The notes under the pieces were generated by a model. That model was not told where the DNA came from, made no database searches, and saw only the letters and a program-made list of their open reading frames with translations. A stretch of DNA of 64,000 nucleotides, taken from Sessilibacter corallicola. GTDB taxonomy: Bacteria; Pseudomonadota; Gammaproteobacteria; Pseudomonadales; Cellvibrionaceae. The stretch is taken from assembly GCF_021290925.1 (NCBI RefSeq), contig NZ_JAJSLX010000005.1, positions 186,001 to 250,000 on the forward strand, given 5' to 3'. Of this stretch, positions 27,901 through 36,392 are shown one piece after another (positions within the stretch are counted from its first letter, which is position 1; each line of letters begins with the position of its first letter). The translations under genes were made by a program, and so were the position numbers.

Positions 27901-28038
27901 TTATTTTATAGCAACACCTTGCTGCAGTTGTGCTGGCGGCTCTGCTTCGGATTTGAACCAATCGCTCGCTCCGACGCTTGTTGCTAGCACGCCAATAAAA
28001 AAGATAGCTGCAGCGAAGGTAAGTACATCAAACTTCAT
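27901..28038 (-). CDS. Small exported or membrane protein, 45 aa
   Basis: A clear small ORF begins at ATG 28038 with AAGGAC 7-8 nt upstream and ends TAA at 27903-27901. The product starts MKFDVLTFAAAIFFIGVLAT, a hydrophobic segment that reads as a signal peptide or single membrane helix, and ends with an SDWFKSEAEPPAQLQQGVAIK tail. It is convergent with fau and has codon use like its neighbours. I do not know a named family for it; such one-helix proteins are often overlooked. Confidence 0.6.
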   Translation of the reverse strand: MKFDVLTFAAAIFFIGVLATSVGASDWFKSEAEPPAQLQQGVAIK

Positions 28039-28478
28039 TGTAATGTCCTTACGTTTAACTCTTCTATAAATACTATTTTTTATATGCCTTATAGGAAGAG
28101 CAAACTTTATACCGAAAAATAATCAATAGACCAAGTGCTTATGGCGACAACGCGATAATATTATCAGTTATAGCGTTGCTAAAAATTAATCACAAATTTA
28201 GATTGCCAGTTTGTTAAAGGGTTCACTCTGATAGTGAGTATTTGCTTACAATTTGTTAAATTTTGATTAAAAATTCTTTTCATTGCTTAGAGTAGTGAAA
28301 ACAGCCAAAGCCTATAACCTGTCAGGTCTGGCAATTTATTACAAAAGCGTGAACGTGTACCTAGCAAAATTGCAAATAAGGCACCGAAAAGGCGCGTTCA
28401 ATATTTACGTTTACTAATGGGTTTCTTTTGTTGGGGTCCTTCCCAAACTTTATGCTTCTCAAGCCAATACTTTGTGAT
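28039..28478. other. Intergenic, no gene seen
   Basis: 440 bp, AT-rich, in which I see no ORF with a ribosome binding site and no clear RNA. It contains the upstream region of the small exported protein gene and the downstream region of ilvA. Confidence 0.5.
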
Positions 28479-30011
28479 CTACGACAAGAACAACTGGTAC
28501 GCTGGGTTATCGGTTTCATCCCAAAAGCGGTAGCTTTCTAATGATTTGAAGAACACTTCGGCGGCTTCCAGCTCGTTTTCCGGTATTTGCATCGCCATCA
28601 GAATTCTCGCGAAGGCACTGCCGTGATTGCGGTAGTGGAACATCGAGATATTCCAGCGACCGGCAAGGTGGCTCAGGAATTTCATCAAAGCGCCGGGGCG
28701 TTCTGGAAATTGGAAACGGTAAACGCGTTCTTGGACATTGCCTTCGCTCGTTGGCAAGGCCTTGCGGCCACCGACCATATAGCGAATGTGCAGTTTTGCC
28801 ATTTCGTTATCGGTTAAGTCTTCCACTTGATAGCCGTTTGACTGCAAGGTCTCAATGACTTCTGCGCGGCCATTGCCACCGTGAGACACCTGTACGCCGA
28901 CAAAAATGTGGGCGTTGTCGCCACCGGTATAACGATAATTAAATTCGGTGATGTTGCGACTGCCGAGATCCTTGCAGAATTTGGCGTAAGCGCCGGGCTG
29001 TTCGGGAATCTCTACGGCAAAGAGTGCTTCGCGCTTTTCACCGATTTCGGTGCGCTCTGAGATGTAGCGCAGGCGATCAAAGTTCGTATTGGCGCCACTG
29101 TCGATGGCAATTAACGTTTGGCCATTCAAATCGTGTTCTTCGGCGTACTTTTTCAAGCCCGCTAGTGATAAAGCCCCCGCGGGTTCAGCGATGGAGCGCG
29201 TGTCTTCAAAGATATCTTTGATGGCCGCACAAATTTCATCGGTATTGGCTGTGATTACGCCGTCAATGGTGTCTTTAAGTACGTCGTAAGTTTCTTCACC
29301 AATTTGAGCAACGGCAACGCCGTCGGCAAAAATGCCCACCTCGGGCAAAACAACCCTTTCGTTTGCTTCCAATGCGGCTTTTAAACAGGCAGCGTCTTCT
29401 GGCTCTACCGCGAACACTTTGATGTCGGGGCGAACGTATTTGATGTAGGTAGCAACACCTGCGGCCAAGCCACCGCCGCCAACGGGAACAAAAATGGCGT
29501 CTATGTGTTTGGGGTGCTGACGCAAAATTTCCATCGCCACGGTACCTTGACCGGCGATGACATCGGGATCGTCGTAGGGGGGAATATAAGTAAAGCCTTT
29601 TTCTTCCACTAAGCTCTGCGCGTGTTTTGACGCTTCATCAAAAACATCGCCGTGCAAAATTACCTGTGCGCCGTAGCCACGTACCGCATCAACCTTAATG
29701 GCCGGAGTTGTTTTCGGCATCACGATGGTAGCCTTAACACCTAAATGCCGAGCGCTGTAAGCTAAGCCTTGAGCGTGGTTACCGGCCGATGCAGCAATAA
29801 CGCCACCGGCGCGTTGCTCATCGGTTAACGCCAACAGTTTGTTGTAGGCACCGCGAATTTTGAATGAAAACACCGGCTGTAAATCTTCTCGCTTTAAATA
29901 CACCGAATTGCCAATGCGCGCAGAAATCGACTTGGCGTAATCCAGAGGAGTTTCTTCGGCAAGGTCGTATATGCGGGCATCTAAAATGCGCTTGATGTAA
30001 AAGTGAGGCAT
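28479..30011 (-). CDS. ilvA: Threonine ammonia-lyase, biosynthetic
   Basis: This 510-residue PLP enzyme deaminates threonine to 2-oxobutyrate, the first step of isoleucine synthesis. It shows LKREDLQPVFSFKIRGAYNK (Schiff-base Lys), the SAGNHAQG phosphate-side motif, GGGGLAAGV, and two C-terminal ACT-like domains (about 335-505) for isoleucine feedback. The length is that of the long allosteric form. Divergent from rpiA; ilvA next to rpiA is a common gene order in gammaproteobacteria. Confidence 0.95.
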   Translation of the reverse strand: MPHFYIKRILDARIYDLAEETPLDYAKSISARIGNSVYLKREDLQPVFSFKIRGAYNKLLALTDEQRAGGVIAASAGNHAQGLAYSARHLGVKATIVMPKTTPAIKVDAVRGYGAQVILHGDVFDEASKHAQSLVEEKGFTYIPPYDDPDVIAGQGTVAMEILRQHPKHIDAIFVPVGGGGLAAGVATYIKYVRPDIKVFAVEPEDAACLKAALEANERVVLPEVGIFADGVAVAQIGEETYDVLKDTIDGVITANTDEICAAIKDIFEDTRSIAEPAGALSLAGLKKYAEEHDLNGQTLIAIDSGANTNFDRLRYISERTEIGEKREALFAVEIPEQPGAYAKFCKDLGSRNITEFNYRYTGGDNAHIFVGVQVSHGGNGRAEVIETLQSNGYQVEDLTDNEMAKLHIRYMVGGRKALPTSEGNVQERVYRFQFPERPGALMKFLSHLAGRWNISMFHYRNHGSAFARILMAMQIPENELEAAEVFFKSLESYRFWDETDNPAYQLFLS

Positions 30012-30106
30012 GATTCTATTTCTTGGTCAGTTCGGAAAAACGGCCATACTATCTAAGAAGTCGCCACAAGTCATGAATTGCGCCTTTAAACCCGTGAAAT
30101 CTTGCC

Positions 30107-30112
30107 TATAAT
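30107..30112 (+). promoter_or_regulatory. -10 box of rpiA
   Basis: A perfect TATAAT lies 57 bp before the rpiA ATG in the divergent ilvA/rpiA spacer; a weak CTTTAA is 17 bp upstream of it. Confidence 0.55.
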
Positions 30113-30168
30113 GGCGCCAAAACCAAGGCTCCAAGTTTATTGAGAGCAAAAATTCAAAGGGCGCTGCG

Positions 30169-30834
30169 ATGAATCAAGACCAACTTAAACAAGCGGTAGC
30201 AAAAGCTGCAATCGACTACATTCAACCAAAATTGGAATCCGATTCCATCGTCGGCGTCGGAACTGGCTCCACCGCCAATTATTTCATTGATTACTTAGCT
30301 GATATCAAAGGCCAATTTGACGGTACCGTTGCCAGCTCCGAAGCTTCCGCCGAGCGACTAAAATCTCACGGTATTCCGGTTTACGATTTGAACGCAGTTG
30401 ATCAAGTGGTTGTGTATGTCGACGGTGCCGACGAAACCAATCCACAAAGAATGTTGATTAAAGGTGGCGGTGCTGCATTAACTCGCGAAAAAATCGTTGC
30501 CGCCGTTGCTGATGAATTCGTGTGTATTGCCGACGGCAGCAAATGGGTAGACGTATTAGGTGCTTTCCCATTGCCCGTAGAAGTAATTCCAATGGCGCGC
30601 TCACACGTCGCCCGCGAAATCGTAAAACTCGGTGGCAGCCCTGTTTATCGCGAAGGTGTTGTTACCGATAACGGCAATGTCATTTTAGATGTGCATGACT
30701 TACAAATTACCGACCCAGTTGATTTCGAAAATCAACTCAATCAAATCGTTGGTGTCGTTACCAACGGATTATTCGCCGCTCGCAACGCCGATGTATTGCT
30801 GTTGGGAACTGAGAGTGGAGTTGAGACTAAGTAA
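30169..30834 (+). CDS. rpiA: Ribose-5-phosphate isomerase A
   Basis: The 221-residue enzyme interconverts ribose 5-phosphate and ribulose 5-phosphate in the pentose phosphate pathway. It has [50 protein letters not shown] (catalytic Asp/Glu region) and DVHDLQI. Length and ends match E. coli RpiA. AAGGGCG lies upstream of the ATG. Confidence 0.96.
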   Translation: MNQDQLKQAVAKAAIDYIQPKLESDSIVGVGTGSTANYFIDYLADIKGQFDGTVASSEASAERLKSHGIPVYDLNAVDQVVVYVDGADETNPQRMLIKGGGAALTREKIVAAVADEFVCIADGSKWVDVLGAFPLPVEVIPMARSHVAREIVKLGGSPVYREGVVTDNGNVILDVHDLQITDPVDFENQLNQIVGVVTNGLFAARNADVLLLGTESGVETK

Positions 30835-30907
30835 TTGAGTGCAAACCCAAACTCAGTGAAAATTATCCAAAAGTACAACCTCTAACTTTCTGCACTATTT
30901 TCTAAGA

Positions 30908-30945
30908 ACCACCCAATTAAATCATCCTTGATTTAATTGGGTGGT
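30908..30945. terminator. Long perfect hairpin after rpiA
   Basis: A perfect 17-bp stem (ACCACCCAATTAAATCA and its complement) with a TCCT loop. No T-run follows on either strand. It is placed between convergent rpiA and the next gene and is probably a bidirectional terminator or a processing site. Confidence 0.5.
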
Positions 30946-31027
30946 AAGCATCCATAATCTATTTTTCATTTCCTTACATTACGATTTTTATCGTTATCGA
31001 ACAATCCTGGTGTTACAAGGGCTTAGA

Positions 31028-31825
31028 TTAACGTAGGATCCCACCATTATCTCTGCTCTGATAATAAGGGATTGGAGAAAACGTTACTGATCTAGTGAAA
31101 GTTCCGTCGTTAATGATGGCTCTTACTCGATAATCACTTGTTTTTGGGGGGGCATAAGAAACGGAAGGGACTGATGTCTCAACTGTGTAAGTGCCACCTG
31201 CGCTCAAAGCTTGGAATATCCACGTGTATTTAACCGGAACCCCTTCAATTGCGGATCGTGAGTAAGAGGTATCGTAAGTTGCATTTACGCTTGCAGTAAT
31301 GGGGCTATGGATGTTTGTTAAACTTATTGATTTAGCTGATATAGTTGGAGCATTTTGCCAGTATAAAGTGTTAAATTCACAATATGGACCGCTACCTCTA
31401 ACTACTGCACCAACCCCAACAGATTCTGTACCTCTGGATCTGGAAGGTAGTGAATAGGTTTCAGAGCGTGTGAAAGTTGTACCTCCAGAATTAGGTAACA
31501 ATGAACCATTTCTCGAATAAACAAAGTCGACATTATCACCGTCATAAGCTAGGTCAATTAATGTAGAACCCAACGAATTGCAAGCACTCACACTTAAGTC
31601 ATCTATACATTCGAGTCTTTCTCGTTCCTCGGATCTTAATTGAAACGATGTTCCTACAATATTATATGATGGATCTCGAATTCTTAAAGTTCCATCAAAA
31701 TTAATAAAATTACCGCTGCGCCCGATCTGGGTTGAAATGTCAGGGCAGAATCTATTAGTTTCTGCCGGACCGGCGAAAGATAAGGAAGAAAATAATAAAG
31801 GTGCGATCAAAAGTCTAAATTTCAT
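31028..31825 (-). CDS. Secreted hypothetical protein with Ig-like/PKD-like C-terminus
   Basis: I do not recognise this 265-residue protein. It has a signal peptide cleaved near SFAG, a beta-rich body with cysteines (about 27, 75, 82 and 150), and from about residue 175 a segment resembling a PKD/Ig-like domain (YTWIFQALSAGGTYTVETSVPSVSYAPP..SDYRVRAI). Base composition is more AT-rich than the core genes left of it. It is a lone gene, with GAGG 13 nt upstream of the ATG. Export is well supported; function is not. Confidence 0.6.
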   Translation of the reverse strand: MKFRLLIAPLLFSSLSFAGPAETNRFCPDISTQIGRSGNFINFDGTLRIRDPSYNIVGTSFQLRSEERERLECIDDLSVSACNSLGSTLIDLAYDGDNVDFVYSRNGSLLPNSGGTTFTRSETYSLPSRSRGTESVGVGAVVRGSGPYCEFNTLYWQNAPTISAKSISLTNIHSPITASVNATYDTSYSRSAIEGVPVKYTWIFQALSAGGTYTVETSVPSVSYAPPKTSDYRVRAIINDGTFTRSVTFSPIPYYQSRDNGGILR

Positions 31826-32059
31826 TTAAAATATTAACCTCAGCGTAGGACATTGAAAGGGCATGCTACTTGGTTGAAGAAAGACAAACAATTGTAAATT
31901 GGTAGTCTTTAATTACTACTTAGGTTGATTTTTAAATTAGTTTTTTTCAAAGTTTTGATCTTGTTAGCTATAATAGATTTTTGCATTTTAATAGATAATA
32001 CGTCTTCGACAGGGATATTACTCTTTTAAATTTAAATGTTATTCGAATCTGTAAAGTCT

Positions 32060-33748
32060 CTATTGCAATACATTGTTCGCTTTAGATATTGCCCAACCAT
32101 TTCTATCACAACACTCTATTGCACCTTTCTGAATAAATCGTCGGATATTATTGTAATCGCTGGCGCACTCGCCAGACACGGTTGCCTGTATACCCACATC
32201 CAACGACAAGATGTTTGCCTGATCGAACTCAATGTTGAGCTGGTGAATATGTTCTTTGTAGGCGGATGAATCTAATGATTGTTTTATCTGTTCGCGGAGT
32301 TTTTCGATCACGCCGGATGTAATCTCTGGTTGCAGTGAGTGATCTAATTTTAATACGACGTTGATTCCAAAACCTTCAGAGATATTTCTAGGGGATAGAT
32401 CGAGAAATTCCTGAGTTTTATAGGTTTTAACCGAGCCACCAAATACTTTAAGTTGCACTGTATCGGGTGTTTGAAGAAGAATTTCGCCGTAGGTTTCATC
32501 ATTTAAAATAACGAAGTCCTTTGGCTTGCAGGGAAACCAGGGTTCGGTTCTGGACCATCGGCGCGACACCATCTCTGAAAGCTCGGTGATTGGCAGGCGT
32601 ATTCTACCGCCGGTAAGTGCTGGGTTGACCAAATCTGAATGAATATTTAACCGTGATACCCGCCAAGGTAAACCGTTATACATAATTCTCTCTCCCTCGC
32701 GCACCGGGCCTAAATTAAGTAACAATCGAACTTCGCCTAAATATTGCGGCAATGAATTACGCAAAGCGATCGCTAGGCCAATTAAAAATATAATAACTAA
32801 TGTCAGTAGTAGCCAATCACCCAAGGTGTATAACGTCGCCAATAGGGAAAATAAGGCTAAGAGTACCGCGAGTACCTGAAATACAACGTGAACTAGACGG
32901 CTGAAGAAACGACGTTCACGATCGCTACCGCGACGAATAAATCGCTCTAATTGGTGGCTGAGAAAGCGTAACGTTATCAGTGTCAATGAAAATGCCAGCG
33001 TCGCCAATAATAGGTTTAATCCTCGTCCACTAAAAAAATCTTTCAAGAATTGAACGATTTCTCCGCTGTGTGGACCGCTGTTTTGTTGCTTTTCTTCCAA
33101 TTGAATGGAGACTAGCGCCAGCTTATTGTTTATGTCAGAGAGTTTATTTTGCCATTGAATCTCTAAATTATTTAAATTGTTGTGAATTTCAGAGTTGTTA
33201 GGTAACAGCTCTAACTCGTGAAGTTTATTAATTGCCGATACAGCAAGTTCTTGTTGTAGCGTAAGTGATTCTATTTCACTGGTGAGTCTGTCAATTTGCC
33301 GTGGACGTTCGGTTAACTTTTTAAGTTCGTATACTATGGGCTTAAAAATTTCCTTTAATTCTTTGTGCCAACTAAAATCATTACTCTTTGTCTCATCAAA
33401 AACCGACTGATCGACGATGCCAGTGGCGATTTGTTCAAAGGCGATAAGTTTATCGGCAAGCAACACTTGCTGGTTTTCTTTTTGATTTCTTAAACTGTCC
33501 AGCTCATCTTCGTAGGTAGAAAATTCTATCTGCCGATCGATTTCTGAAATAGATTCTCGAATCGATGTGATTTCAGTACTTAATTCCGAGATTCGAGCCT
33601 GCGTAGAATTTTCAACTGTTGATGAGATGTTATTCTGATCATTTGTTTCGAGCGTTGATTCTTCTGCTTGAAGGTTACTGTTCATGACCAGGATAATCAC
33701 TGTCAATAATGATAACAGTTGCGTGCGATAACTCTGGTTTAATTTCAT
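32060..33748 (-). CDS. MscS-like mechanosensitive channel with N-terminal coiled coil
   Basis: From ATG 33748 the product is about 562 residues: a signal peptide (SLLTVIILVMNSNLQA), a long helical periplasmic part (about 45-230), a helix near 240-258 and a pair near 280-335. The MscS-like core follows (GLAIALRNSLPQYLGEVRLLLNLGPVREGERIMYNGLPWRVSRL) with a C-terminal cytoplasmic part. An upstream TTG at 33778 also opens the frame, and neither start has a good ribosome binding site. MscS proteins open on membrane tension; this one has the larger periplasmic domain of the MscK/YbdG-like type but lacks much of their length. The selectivity-related Ala/Gly helix is poorly conserved, so channel activity is inferred. 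Confidence 0.72.
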   Translation of the reverse strand: MKLNQSYRTQLLSLLTVIILVMNSNLQAEESTLETNDQNNISSTVENSTQARISELSTEITSIRESISEIDRQIEFSTYEDELDSLRNQKENQQVLLADKLIAFEQIATGIVDQSVFDETKSNDFSWHKELKEIFKPIVYELKKLTERPRQIDRLTSEIESLTLQQELAVSAINKLHELELLPNNSEIHNNLNNLEIQWQNKLSDINNKLALVSIQLEEKQQNSGPHSGEIVQFLKDFFSGRGLNLLLATLAFSLTLITLRFLSHQLERFIRRGSDRERRFFSRLVHVVFQVLAVLLALFSLLATLYTLGDWLLLTLVIIFLIGLAIALRNSLPQYLGEVRLLLNLGPVREGERIMYNGLPWRVSRLNIHSDLVNPALTGGRIRLPITELSEMVSRRWSRTEPWFPCKPKDFVILNDETYGEILLQTPDTVQLKVFGGSVKTYKTQEFLDLSPRNISEGFGINVVLKLDHSLQPEITSGVIEKLREQIKQSLDSSAYKEHIHQLNIEFDQANILSLDVGIQATVSGECASDYNNIRRFIQKGAIECCDRNGWAISKANNVLQ

Positions 33749-33778
33749 GATTCGGGAAAGTGACGACGAGAATAACAA

Positions 33779-34312
33779 GGTATAAATAACTTTTGATTTG
33801 GATGTTTTAGCTTGGAGGTGTTTGAATTTAATCGTTTCAGTGGTGTTAGTATGTTTTGATTTTTATTAGTTCCTTATTCAACATCTGAAATTTGGTGGAT
33901 GTGATTGGTGTCAATATTGATTGTTCAATAATGAGTGCGAGTATTTTTTGAATGAATGACTTTAGAAGGTGCTGAAGTTGTTCCTATTGGCATAGATACC
34001 GTTATAAAAATTACTCTTTTATAGATTTTATTAAGGTTAATTGTCTGGTTTTCTTTTATTGCTGTCCTGATAGTAGTGCCAGTTATTCGTTGGTTTACAT
34101 ATTTTTAGATTCTCTTTTAGTAATTGATTTTTCGAGACTTTATTTCCGGTTTAGTTTTAAGTCTAAAAATTTGTCTTGTAAAATGTTGGTTCAACATCTT
34201 TTTATTAAAGATTGGCAAAGATAGACTCTTCGAAAATTTCAATAGATAACTGTTTCTAATTGCAGTCTGTATCGACTGTGCTCTTTCAGTAAAACACACG
34301 GACAAAAAAATT
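33779..34312. other. AT-rich intergenic region, no gene seen
   Basis: 534 bp, very AT-rich, without a credible ORF on either strand; the open frame on the minus strand near 34117-34326 is not supported. A weak hairpin ATGTTG-GTT-CAACAT (34183-34197) followed by CTTTTTATT is the only local structure and might be a terminator on the plus strand. Confidence 0.45.
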
Positions 34313-34759
34313 ATGGGAAATGCCATTATCAGAAAGTGGAGTAACCAGACGTATCCAGGTTTTGAAGAGTTTAAGAGTTATGTAGAGTCGTGCGACATTG
34401 TCTCGTACAAGAATGACGAAGTTCATCGCAACGATGACGACAGTTGCATCTGGTTTAGGGATGCCTCTGATGGCCGTGACCAAGCAGACATGGAATATAT
34501 TTTAAATGTGCCTAAATTTCGTCACTTTTTCAATTTAATGCCCGCTGGCACTGATCCCGCCATTGCTTTCTGTCAGTTAATGGCGCTTAGATACAAATCG
34601 AAATTAAATCTGTCAGACGAATCAGGAACCTATTTAATTCGTTTTCATGTTTGGAATACGATTTATGCGCATAAAAATGAGGCGCAGTTGAGCCAGCAGG
34701 TTACTTATGACTTTTCAGCGAGTAATAAAGATTACAGTAATATGATTATTTGTTTGTGA
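34313..34759 (+). CDS. Hypothetical cytoplasmic protein, 148 aa
   Basis: I do not recognise this protein. It has no signal peptide or membrane helix. It is rich in aromatic residues (W, Y, F) and Asp/Asn, with DDDSCIWFRDASDGRDQADMEYI in the middle. The ATG has no clear ribosome binding site. It sits in the AT-rich accessory stretch and is followed by a terminator and the second MITE copy. Confidence 0.5.
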   Translation: MGNAIIRKWSNQTYPGFEEFKSYVESCDIVSYKNDEVHRNDDDSCIWFRDASDGRDQADMEYILNVPKFRHFFNLMPAGTDPAIAFCQLMALRYKSKLNLSDESGTYLIRFHVWNTIYAHKNEAQLSQQVTYDFSASNKDYSNMIICL

Positions 34760-34800
34760 CGTAAATTTCAACAGATTTTTGCCAGTGTTCATATTCGTTG

Positions 34801-34830
34801 AATGTTCACGAGCATGAACATTGGCTTTTT
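34801..34830 (+). terminator. Terminator before MITE copy 2
   Basis: AATGTTCA (34801-34808) pairs with TGAACATT (34815-34822), followed by GGCTTTTT. Confidence 0.65.
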
Positions 34831-34835
34831 AGTTT

Positions 34836-35100
34836 AGGAGCCTCTGATTAACCTCAAGATCACTCAGGCCAAGGAGTTTTTTTCTGATTAAGGCGTGCTT
34901 TTGAAGGTCTAACGGGTTAAATCGAAAAAGCACAACGCAGAGCAGGAAAAAACTGGCAGGCTCCCAAGGACGTGATCTCAAACGCACATTTGCGGCGTTG
35001 CCGTTTTTATTAAGGACTCAGGCCATTAATTACAAACGGAGCCTTGCAACTGCACGTTTGAGACCACGCTGAGTAATTTTGAGGTTAATCAGAGGCTCCT
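34836..35100. mobile_element. MITE-like repeat, copy 2
   Basis: This 265-bp element has the same 32-bp terminal inverted repeats (2 mismatches) and the same interior as 13191-13472, in the same orientation, but is shorter around the GGCCC stem. TTTAGTT flanks both ends (left about 34828-34834; right starting at the last base of the element), a possible target duplication. In its inner stem, CTCAAACG (34977-34984) pairs with CGTTTGAG (35055-35062), whereas copy 1 has CTCAAGCG with CGCTTGAG. No ORF. Confidence 0.8.
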
Positions 35101-35119
35101 TTAGTTATAATGCTGTTTG

Positions 35120-36379
35120 TTACCAATTAGTTTCCCTGTAATCTTTGAAAAATTTGCCATAAGCTGGTGACTTATTGTCTTCTAAGACATCAAATATGGG
35201 TGCCAGAATTCTTGCTGCACCATCGATACAATCTAAGGGTGGTACTTTGCCTGATATTCTGGATCGAACCTTTATGGGTAATGGGTTTTCTTCGGTTACC
35301 CAGCCGGTATCCACGCTGTTCATATAAATTTTGTCATCAGAATAATCCGACGCCGAAGTTCTCGTCATCATATTCAAAGAGGCTTTTGACATATTAGTAT
35401 GAGGGTGGCGATGAGTTTTATTTTTACGATTAAATTGTCCTTCCATTGAAGATACATTGATAATAAATTTTTCTGTATGAGTGCTCTTCTTTAATAGCGG
35501 CTTTAATCGGCTGTTAATGATAAATGGTGCAATTGCATTTATAACCTGAGTTTCTACCAGTTCGAGTGTTTCTACGGATTCTAACGTGTCAGTCCAGCTG
35601 TTGGTTGCACGGGTGTCAACGGGTTCGTTAAATTCATCACAATTGTAATTCCGGGTTGGTAAATTTTTCGAATGCGTATCGTCGTTAATGTGTATCAATC
35701 TTAGCTTTTCTGCCTCAAGAGATGTGTCTCGAAATTTACCTAATAGCTGTGTTTGTTGTTTTTCCAATGGGCGCTGTTCCTGGTGTGACAGGTATTCGAA
35801 ATATTCTGGATGCTTTTTTATTGTTTGTGCTGCGTTATTAATGATAATGTCCAGGGCTTGATAGTGATCTAGCAAATAGGTTGTAAATGCTTCGATCAAA
35901 GGGACATGTCTCAGGTCCAAGCCGTAAATTATGAGCCGATTTTGCCAAACGTGAAAGTCCGCTTCTTGTGAAAATCTGTATGCAGCGTCTTTTTCGAACC
36001 GGGTTGTTACAATTACTTGTGCACCAGCTCTTAAGAGTTTTAACGAGGTTTCATAACCAATTTTAATTCGTCCGCCAGTGACGAGTGCAATTTTACCTTC
36101 TAGGTTTCCTGTTTGATTTCTATGTTTATAATTCTCTGATGCACAAGTCGGGCACATTTGGTGATAGAAATGATGGACTTTGTTGTATTTCTCTTTACAT
36201 ACGTAGCAGCGGCGTGACCGAAACAAGATTCGAGCATCTTCGTGGGGTAACTGTAAAGAACTATTGATTGATAACATTCTGCCGCAATTCAGAAAGTAAG
36301 GCTCTGCTTGGCAGCGTTCGGTCGATTCAATCAGTAATTTGTCGTGCATAATTTGGCGTTGTTTACGGGTAAAGTTCAT
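35120..36379 (-). CDS. Atypical short-chain dehydrogenase-like protein with zinc ribbon
   Basis: The frame is open to 36499, but ATG 36379 has AGGGAA upstream in the tail of the preceding gene and gives 419 residues. An N-terminal zinc-ribbon-like part has RRCYVCKEKY and MCPTCASENY (about 55-84). An SDR Rossmann domain follows: GKIALVTGGRIKIGYETSLKLL (TGGRIKIG variant of TGxxxGxG), LDIIINNAAQT, INVSSMEGQ. The usual catalytic YxxxK reads TNMSK, so the Tyr is missing; I recall a family with this HPHTNM(A/S)KA form. It is therefore probably not a standard oxidoreductase. It forms a tight two-gene unit with the Mut7-C RNase gene. Confidence 0.75.
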   Translation of the reverse strand: MNFTRKQRQIMHDKLLIESTERCQAEPYFLNCGRMLSINSSLQLPHEDARILFRSRRCYVCKEKYNKVHHFYHQMCPTCASENYKHRNQTGNLEGKIALVTGGRIKIGYETSLKLLRAGAQVIVTTRFEKDAAYRFSQEADFHVWQNRLIIYGLDLRHVPLIEAFTTYLLDHYQALDIIINNAAQTIKKHPEYFEYLSHQEQRPLEKQQTQLLGKFRDTSLEAEKLRLIHINDDTHSKNLPTRNYNCDEFNEPVDTRATNSWTDTLESVETLELVETQVINAIAPFIINSRLKPLLKKSTHTEKFIINVSSMEGQFNRKNKTHRHPHTNMSKASLNMMTRTSASDYSDDKIYMNSVDTGWVTEENPLPIKVRSRISGKVPPLDCIDGAARILAPIFDVLEDNKSPAYGKFFKDYRETNW

Positions 36380-36392
36380 CGTTTTTATTTCC

